DNA of 64,000 nucleotides, from NCBI GenBank assembly GCA_028673005.1, contig CM054113.1:209055504-209119503 (forward strand), given 5' to 3'. A model generated the notes under the pieces. The model was not told where the DNA came from. It was given only the letters and a program-made list of their open reading frames with translations, and made no database searches. Both the position numbers and the translations under genes were made by a program. The DNA is from Tanypteryx hageni. Taxonomy: Eukaryota > Arthropoda > Insecta > Odonata > Petaluridae. Numbering within the stretch: the stretch's first letter is position 1; every line of letters begins with the position of its first letter. Positions 1 to 9,700 of this stretch are shown in pieces.

Positions 1-832
1 TTTTAAAAATGAAGTATTTTTATTCTAATAATGATTTATGACGGTTTTTTGAAATATTTGTCATTTCTGTGAATCTTTTTCAAAAGACCGTCATTTTTAT
101 TTAACATTTCTGAGAATTGATCACAGCTATAATCCATGTTAACTTTTATCATTATGATTGAGGTCAATGTTTCCAAAGAAAGACTGCTCTTTACACTGTC
201 CCACACATCATTAATAAACGAGAATACACGCTCTACACTTGCATTTGTCCCAGGTAAACATAAAGCCATTTCAACCAATATCTTTAAATTAATAAAAGGA
301 AGATATCCGGTTTTAAAAAACTGAAATACTTCCACCCATCTTTTGTCAACTTCTATTTTATTTTCAGACCATTCAGAAAACTTCTTAACTGAGCAGTACT
401 TATTTAGCCTCCGAGCCTCACCAAAAAGTGTATTGTCATCTATCTTTATGAGACACTTTATATGCAAATTTCATTGATTCTACCATTTTTTCCCACTCTA
501 TTGGTTTTCTTAACCCTTGCTCTACCAAGGTATTTTACAACATACTCCTCCCAAGGAAATGCAGAGTAATTTCGTCTAATGGATTTTCAAAAAAATCTTT
601 TAGAACTTTGGTACATTTATCTAAACTTAAAAAATATAACCTTAATGGTTCAAATAATTGAGTAACATGTTCAATGGCAGGTGTTAAAGCCAACCACCTG
701 GTTTTTGAGTAACCTAATAATTTCTTATGCTCGACTGTAGCGACCTTGCAAAATTGAGCTCGACTCTTTACTCTCACAGAGAAACGATGATAATGCAAGT
801 ATATTTGTGAAAGGATTACTTCCAGTGATGGG
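1..832 (-). pseudogene. hAT-type transposase relic in eIF3h intron 4
   Basis: Two minus-strand reading frames, 36-467 and about 535-832, encode hAT transposase pieces. The upstream one has GYSKTRWLALTPAIEHV and the downstream one the C-terminal dimerisation motif PGTNASVERVFSFINDVW. They lie in different frames, separated by breaks, so the copy is dead. Another element's end abuts at 833. The other end lies outside the window. Confidence 0.75.
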
Positions 833-960
833 AAGAGTACCAAAAAAAGTAACTGGGTTCAGTTACAATTACTTCATCTGCATTGTACTCAATTGCAAGT
901 ACCAAATACATTCCTAAAAAAGTAATTAATTACAAGTACGAGTAGATTACAATTACGTTT
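833..960. repeat. One end of a hAT-like element (CAGTGATGGGAAGAGTAC)
   Basis: A CAGTGATGGG terminus interrupts the hAT coding frame on its left. It is followed by AT-rich words alternating AGTAAT and TACAATTAC, as often seen inside hAT ends. I did not find the matching inverted end or target duplication, so the far boundary is unknown. Confidence 0.4.
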
Positions 961-3464
961 CCGTACAAATTAAAAATGTCATCATGGGTCTAAATCAACC
1001 ATTTTATCTTTACTGTTTTTTGTATATCTGTCAGAATTATCATATTATTGTCAGAAAATGTCAGGTTGACAGTAAACCTGTTCCAAAAATTAAATTTATT
1101 GCTTTCTTATTTATCTTTATTTATTCTATTAGAAAAGGATGAAATTATTTAATTTTGTTTATTTTTTCCTTACTGTCATAACAGCAATGAAAATCAATAA
1201 GATAGCAGATATGAATTACAAGGAAATGGTTCCTTGATTGAATATTGAAGAAAATAGCATTTCTTTCCTTTAATTACAAGGAATTATACATAAAGAATGT
1301 AAACATAAAGAGATTGAGTTGACTTCTCTTGCTATGGCTGCTCTACTTTCTCCTTTTTCCATTTGTTTAATCAGCTCCAGCTTTTGTGTTAATGTTAAAA
1401 CAACTCTTTCTTTTATTACCAACTTTTATATTAACTTCACTTTTTATATATGTATAAATATATTTTGGATTGTCTAATATGAAAAATTTCAAAGTTGCTT
1501 ACAGGGTTTGAACCACCTCCTGAGATAATCATCACGTAAGAAGAGTGATTTAGTCACCTCGGCCACCAGATCTATGCGTTGGCACTGCGATAAATGTTAA
1601 TTTTAATTCGCGTGGGAAGACAGATATATAGCATTAGTGGCATTTTTAAAAATTGTTTTCTTTTGAGTTGTTAATTTTTCAAATTTCAATATTTTGACAA
1701 CAGTAATCACATTATTTCTACTGTATAACCTAAGCTTTCCTTTTCTGTATTTATATTGTTAAAGCGAATGTGAACAAATTACAAGCATCCATCATAGCAA
1801 CGAGATTAAACCAACTATTGTCATTGTTTGTAGTGTAATAGAAGTCTCTTTATTTTAATGTGGATTTGTATTGATACTAGCATTCCTACGTCTTTTGAAG
1901 GGATATTTCTGCTAATAATTGTAAGTTTTTATTTATTGTAATTATTATTGATAGTAAGTTTTAATTATCTTAAAAACTTATTATCCTGATTCATTTAAGA
2001 TTATTCTGAAAACTGTTTTCCATATGAAAAGGCCATTGAGAACCTCGTTGGTGATCAACAGTTTCACTCCTACTAGTATCTAAAGCTGAATTACTCTGAT
2101 CTAGCAGTATATATATTTTTGTTGATTTTAAACAATATGAATGGATAAGTCAGTATTTTCATTAATGAAACAAATGATACTATCAAACTTCTTACTACTT
2201 ATATACAAAACATTCTTACATTTGCCACTGAGTTCTCTACTTCTGACTGCCATTCTCTCAACTGTAAAAAGATTAAAGGTTAAATATAGAGACCCCCACA
2301 TCACTCAACAGCTGGTCGACACTTTTGCAACTTTGTACGCCCATGCAAGCTGAAAGGTTATCATAATTATATTATTGAGTTTATTCATATTAAATTATTA
2401 ACAATATAAAAGTTGGTTATAAAAACTCATTTTTATATCTTCACTTGTGTTCCTTGCTTTTAGGTACTGATTGTATTGTCATGCTCAATGGATGGGTAAT
2501 TTTGTAAAATAATAAAATGCAATAAAACTGGCAACAACTGGAAACTATAGAAGTACACCAAAACATCTAGACAATGCAAATGACTGACAGACAAAAATGC
2601 TGTGCCTCATGCCATGCGTCACTCAGTAGCTCCAGAAGTATACGAGTAAATACGTAATAAATATCTAATATTTTAAGAAATTTTAAAGTGGAAGTTGTGG
2701 TATTACAGAAATGCAATTCATACAAAGATTCATAAAAAATTAATAAAATAAAATAAAAAGCCGAGCAGAGAGAAAAGCTGGATAGCATAGCTTTTAAATT
2801 GCATTTGTGAAAAGTCTGGTTTCTATAGCTTTCCGGTTTCTAGAATGCCAGATAACACAGCTTTTACTGCAAAGTCAAACAAAAACAAAACAAGTTTTTT
2901 TAAAAATACTAAGCCATAAAATTTTTGCTAAAAATATAGCAGCAATAAAAGATTTTTTCAAAGAATTCAGTAATACACAAGAGAAATTTTTCAATTTTTA
3001 CCTCATCTTTGGTTTTAGTTTTGCATAATGGCGTAACTATTTTATAACTCATGTAATGAACTTCCTTACCTTCAACCTATGAAACATCAATTTATTTTGA
3101 AAAAAAAAAACCATTTCATTCAGAAAATGCTCAAATATTTGGTAATAAATCCATGAAATAATTAATGTAGCAGCACTTTTTAAAAATGATCACAAAAGTA
3201 ATCGAGCAAAGAATTATTTTCTATCAATAATTAAAACCTTATTAACACCTTCAAAAATATAGCTCTTTATTACACGAAAAAAGAATTTGAACATACACAC
3301 TTGAGTAGGTAAAATTTTAGTCACTTAATTTCAAAGATAAAAAAAAACAAATATCTCTCCAATTGCATGCTAAAAACATCCATACATGTTTCTTTATGGG
3401 AGCCACAATGTTCATGATATAGGAACCTTATCGTTGACTATGATAAAATTAAGAGTTAACTTAC
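961..3464. other. AT-rich intron sequence of eIF3h
   Basis: No exon of the missing eIF3h C-terminus is visible on the minus strand here. Apart from the tRNA-like relic at 1500-1575, I see only short chance ORFs and homopolymer runs. Confidence 0.6.
1500..1575 (-). repeat. tRNA-derived SINE promoter relic
   Basis: On the minus strand TGGCCGAGGTGAC (A-box-like, 1553-1565) precedes GGTTCAAACCC (B-box-like, 1504-1514) by about 40 bp, as in tRNA-derived SINEs. A clean tRNA cloverleaf does not form, so it is not a functional tRNA. Confidence 0.5.
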
Positions 3465-3714
3465 GCAGTTCCAAGGTCAAGGAAATTAGATCCCTCCTCT
3501 TCTGGGACCATTTCCCCAAGCTCAGAGAGTAGGATATTGGTGAGGTTTGAATTTTGCACCACGACAGGTATTTCAGAAAACAGACTATCAAATCCAACTT
3601 TGAGAGTCCTTAGAGCTTCAGGAGTGAATTCACCCTCACGGTACATGGCAATAGCTTGAGGTGTCAAGCGATAAGCCTTCAAGGAAAGGAAGCCCCGGGC
3701 AGTTTTTTGGGTAT
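3465..3714 (-). CDS. eIF3h: eIF3h exon 4 (last one in the window)
   Basis: The acceptor is CATTTCAG and the donor GC|GTAAGT. It encodes [20 protein letters not shown] through SNFLDLGTA and ends two bases into a codon. The next exon must begin beyond the window start. Confidence 0.94.
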
Positions 3715-6700
3715 CTGAAATGCAATTAAGACAATAAAATGACAAGCAATGACACCATAAGATGATGTATGTTGTCAAACATAATAGTCAATAAGTAAAA
3801 TATTTAATAAAATTTACAATGAAAGAACTTTCCACTTTTTCAATACTAGATTTGAGTTTTCAAAAAAATCATCCTTCAGTCCAAAAACTACTTCTAAAAT
3901 GATTATTCAGGTTTCACTTATGGTGTTTTGCAATACATATTTTCTAATACACCACCTTTTTGAACTTCGTGTGCTTGCGGTTTGAAAATTTGGACTTCGC
4001 GACAAAATTTTTTATGACCATTACTTGTGTTTCGCGCATATTACTTGCATTTTGCGTCATGCGTTTACGATGCCAACAAGCGTGAACTCCCTATACTTTT
4101 TTGTTTCTAAGTTCATTTTAAACTTTAGAACCCTAGAAATGGACATTATTATTATATAATATTTACAATGCTCGTTATTAACAATTTTCAAATTAAACAA
4201 ACAAGATAACCAGTGCTTGAAAAACTTCATGCTAGCTCATTAGTCAGGCAAATATTTCACTCGTCAGCTGTAAATTGCCAGCACCCGAGAGACCCCAATG
4301 CTGGCGAGCAAGAAAAAACACCCTCAATGCCAAAAATGAAATGTTAATTATTTACACTTTCATTGACCTTTATCTTTATTTTCATTTTTGCCAGATATAA
4401 CTATCAATATTCAACCAAGTACATTACACAAAATATATTTGTATGTACATCAGTCTACATGGCAATTAATATAAAAAACTCGTACATATTATCAGTGACA
4501 CAAGACCATGAGCAAACAAAAGTTCAATGAAACTTACTATTCATATCTTCTTAGGTGTCAACATACCACTTCCAGAGGCATGGCATTTATGACCTTGAAC
4601 ATGTCTTACAGTTTTTGCACTAAAATATCACTTGTCTATGGCCTTATCAGGTTTAAAGGCATGCACAGTGAAGGGAAATCCCCTGGATGTGCTTGTAGAA
4701 GTGGCTGTAGTTAGCTACTTCCTAGCAGCCGCAATATTCACTAAATTAAGTAGCTTACCAATTTTTCCAAATATTTCAATACAACAATAGGTATAATGTA
4801 TAAATAATTGCTGATTGAACTGAAACTGCTCTATTGAATTTTTTACTTGTCAACTAAAAATTTTCACTTGCCACGGATGAACAGACAAGTGCATTTTTCA
4901 AGCCCTGGTGATAACCATCAACTTAATTCTTTTGTAGCTCAGTTTAAAACTAACTGCCAACGGGGCTATTTTCGATAACAGTCAAAGTTGCTGGCATCTA
5001 GCGGCCAAATTATAAATTATTGACTAATGGAAAAGCATCCTGCGCGTTTAGTTTTTTCATAACATTTACGAGTATGACATTGAAAATATTCATTCTTCGC
5101 ATATGAGGTTGCTGATTTTTGATCGAAATAATTAATGACTTAATGCTATCTTTGTATTTTGAATGTAATTTAAGGAACTGTTGTTTTGTTAGGTTTTCAT
5201 TGTCTATTACGAATTTTTAATTTAAATCTAAGAATTGCTATCATCTTGTAACGTAAGAATTTCAGCTGATTACCACAAGAAATGTTATAACTTTATTATG
5301 CTAGGTTTTGATTTTCTGTTATGCATTTCTAACGTAATTAGTAAAAGAAATGGAACCACTATTTAATGCTAGTGTTTATTTTGCGGCTTGGAAATGTTTG
5401 TTACAGAATCCAGGAAAACATTTGTGCATGATGTACTCAACATTCCATTTCAGTAGTTCAATTTAAATTAAACCATTTTCTTAGAATGAACAAAAGAAGA
5501 TCAAAAATCACATGCGAAATTTTGTGGAGGTAAACTGCACAAGATCGGAAAGAAGTGTAATAGCTTTGTTATGCTGGGTTTTCATTTGCTATTATGCGTT
5601 TTGAAGGTAATTAAAAGTATTTTTTTACTTTATAATGCTAGGTTTTTCATTTATGGTTACATTTCCCTTTATTTTCTGTTAAACTATATTATTTATGATA
5701 AAAAAGTGCATTTTTAGGTTGGCTAGGAACCACTCTCCCATGATAACATGGCATCTTATGGGAAAATAGGACTTGCACTTCGCAAATTTGCATTTCGCGT
5801 TAGTTTTCTGGAAACAATTATTCGCAAAGTTCAAAAAGATGGTGTATAGTGAAATAATAATGCTACTACATTGATAAACAGATAGAAATTGGACAAGGAA
5901 GAAAAATCTATTTTTATTCCTAAGCATAACTATATTTTTTATGTAACTCTCAATTTAGTTCTTCTTCAGTTTAAAATATAGTAGAAGATCGTTTATCCAA
6001 AATGAACGGTGTCTGACCAATTTTGGATAAATGATATTTCCAGATTCAAGAACAAGCATTTAAGAAATATTTGTCTCAGGTATCTCCAATAGCTATTGGA
6101 GATACCTAAGACAAGTATTTTTTAAATACATATTGAGTAATACTACTAATATTCTTCCATTTAGGCATCTGTGTTTTGTACGATGTCTTATTCAGGCCCG
6201 GTTGCATAAAGATTACGTTATGGAACCGATAAGTATGAGATCCATAAATTTATGGAACTCATAACTCAAGTCGGGTTTCTAGACGCTTTTCTCCCCATAA
6301 CTTATGTCTCAATAGTAATTGGTCCAATAACGTGCTTCTCGTATAGCCGCTAGATGGTGACACATGTCATATAGCAGAAAATGAATAGATTTGGGAATAT
6401 TGATCGTCACTTTTTTCGTTGTTTACTAAACGTAATACACCGTGATTGTGAAAATCTGTAGAATCTCCGAGTAAAATCTCTCGACTAGTTATAGAATCTT
6501 TAGAATTATCTGTACAAGGCATATTTGAATGCTAAATTCTGTTTCAGCTATTCATATTCAAGGAATACTAGAAAGAGTAATTCTATTTTTTCAACTAAAT
6601 GATAACATATTAGAATTTTTGGAAATAGTAAAAATTTATTGTTGCAAACCAAAGAAGCTATATAAGGAGTACATAATTGTAATTAGACTCCCCGTTGAGG

Positions 6701-9700
6701 TATTTGTTATTATTAATCAAATGAAATATTTAAGGAAAATAAATATTTGATCAGTGGTGTCTTCATATGAACACGATGTTTAATCAAGTTTAAATAATCA
6801 CTTCATTTTCTTTCATAAAATTTAATTTGGATAAATCATAATAGGTAATTGTTATAAACAATGTGACGTTTTTAAATCGAACATATACAAAGTCTTGGAC
6901 AAAATATAAAGGAAAACACCTAATCACATATTGCATTAAATGGAAATATGGTAATGCTCGAAAAATGTTGAATGTTTCTTCATCCGATGAAGAAGACGAT
7001 GATGAAGGCAAATCCATGCTATAAAACGTATGTAAGTCAACAGTAAAAGCCGTAACTATTAATAGGTTTTACTGTTTATGATTTCGTGTGCAGTTTACAT
7101 ACATAACCTCGACATCTTGCTATGCAGAATTATTTTAGTAATAATAGGCCAAACTCATAGTTTTGTTAGCCAGGTATTAGTGGGTACTAGATACAACATT
7201 ATGTAATAAACAAAAGCGCAAAAATTTATATACCAATAATCCCAAAAGCAATAACTTTACAAGAAATAGAATACCGAACAAAACGTAACCTATATAGAAA
7301 TTATATGAAAGAAACGGCAAAATAAATAAATAACAATAATTTATAAAGTCGACATTAAAATAACCTAAGCAATTAACTAAAACAAACGTAATTGATAATA
7401 AAGGAAATAACACACTAATGTAAATAATCACGTCTGCTATTTCAACATAGTATATCTCAAATTGTATGATTCTAACCTAGACTAAATCCTGCTATTGATT
7501 AAAATGTGGTAATTACACTGTTTCCGTTATTATGAACACTGTATAAACAATATTACAAGTAACAAAACATTAGGAAGACCTATCATTTCATAAAACATCC
7601 ACAATCTTAGATTTTTGTGGAACCCATAATCTTTTAACCGTACGCTTACGTAGCGATAAGTTATGGAAAGACTTATGGAACCTATAACTGCTATTGAACG
7701 TTTCAGAAACGGTTTTTAAGACTTTTTCATAACTTATTGACTACATAGGCCTATCGATTCCATAACTCACGTTCAAGAAACCGGGCATCAGTCATCTAAG
7801 TAGAGCGGTAGCAAGCTAATGCGAATGAAATTTTCATAATAATGATTTTCTCGTAATATTTTTTCAAGATGTTTCTATCCTCTAAAAAACAGAAGCATGT
7901 AATTTTTCAACTATTTTTACCATAAAATGCTTTGTATTTGAACTTTTTATTGCTAATAGTTAATGAGATACGTAATTTTTTCAGAAAACAAACAAAAATA
8001 CTGTCACCATTAGTTGGTTCCCAGCTTCTATGAAGCGCCTATGGCTAATGGATGTTGTCATCACTCATCATTTGATTTTATTCATGTCATCTCATAGCAC
8101 CGTTGTTCTAAACTGTGTTTAAATAGTTCAATTATATTTCCATAAATATAATTACCATATTATTATAGTTAAATTAACATAAATAATAATAAATAATAAT
8201 AAATATATAATAATGGGCCTTGCAAACCACTATCGCTTAGGAGCTTTGCAAACTACTATCGCCTAGGAGCTTTGCACCCCTTAAATCTGCACCTGCCGAC
8301 AGGTAACCTTATTATTTGTGTTAACCTCATATTAAGTGCCCATAACTCAGTTAAAAATTAATTAACTACCTACATGTAAATCCCATTCACAGAATACATA
8401 TTCTGAACTAATTAATGTATAGTATTCAGGGATTTACCCAGTATAGTATTTTGATTCTCATATGTTGTACTACAGTCCCTTAAAAATGAGGGTCAATTTA
8501 AGCATGAAATTTATGAAAAAGTAAGGATTTTTTTGGCAAAAAGTCGGTGATTGATCTATATACAACATCAACCTACACTTCAGTATATACAGTAATAATT
8601 TATAAATGAATGATGATCAGAAATGTTAATAAAATTGATAAAAACTCAAACTTACCGTAAATTAGGACAACTGACTCCTCAATAGAAGTTTGATAATGGA
8701 ACTGTGATTCCAAAAGAGGAAGGCTAAGGAAGTTCCCAACGTCAGCGCTTTGGTACCAACCAACATGGTAGTGATCAACATTCACTTTTCGTAAACGACG
8801 CATCATGGCCAACTGGTACTCATCTGTAGAATTAAAAATAATAATAACAACATTTGTTAACATCATATTACTGAAAACAGAACAGCTTCAGCATAAGTCA
8901 CCCACGTTCGCATAACCAAGGAGAAATTTCAAAGAACAAACTTGATATTGCTATGGATACAAACGTAAATAGTATTGATATGCAATATACTAAAACTGAA
9001 ACATATAAATGTACATTTTATTTTGCAATTTTGGGGCTCCTCCCCAAACCCCCGCTTTCTTAAGGCCGAGCAAAATGTTCCTCCAAGCAACAATTTCCCT
9101 AAACAAAATATTCCTTTGAGGAGGAATGAAAAACATTTCAACCAACACCCAACCCAGTGAGGATGAACAAAATGTTCCTCCATGCAAACAAACAATGACG
9201 GGTAACTAATAAACAAGTATCCTTATATTTTTCATGAGTGACATAACAAAAAAAGAACGAATTTTGCCATTCCGCTACGGGTGACTTATACTGAAATACT
9301 GAATACTATCAAGCTTTTAATATGTGCAGTATGTCCTAAATTTGTCTGAGACATTAAGAACTTTCATCTATGGAAAGAATTGTTTCAAAGATGAAAAGGT
9401 AATATAACAGATTAAAGGAATAAGTTAATCCTGAAAGCACAGCCAAGGCCTCTTTCATAAAGATTACTAATAATAATAATAATAATAATATTTTTATTAA
9501 CTCTGTTGGTCATGTACATACATGGAGCAAGTCCTAAGTTCACGACAATAAAACTAAAGTGAGAGACAAAATAAACACACAACATCGAACACTTAAATGA
9601 TATTTACACACACACAAAGGAAAATCTGTATGAAATCTAAAAAAGAAAATGGAAAAAAAAGAAAAAATAGAAAGGTAATCAATTATTATTAATTATTACA

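Noticed and set aside
2567..2788. Minus-strand ORF as the missing eIF3h exon
   Set aside because: The residues do not resemble the eIF3h C-terminus and the splice sites do not fit the phase-2 junction.
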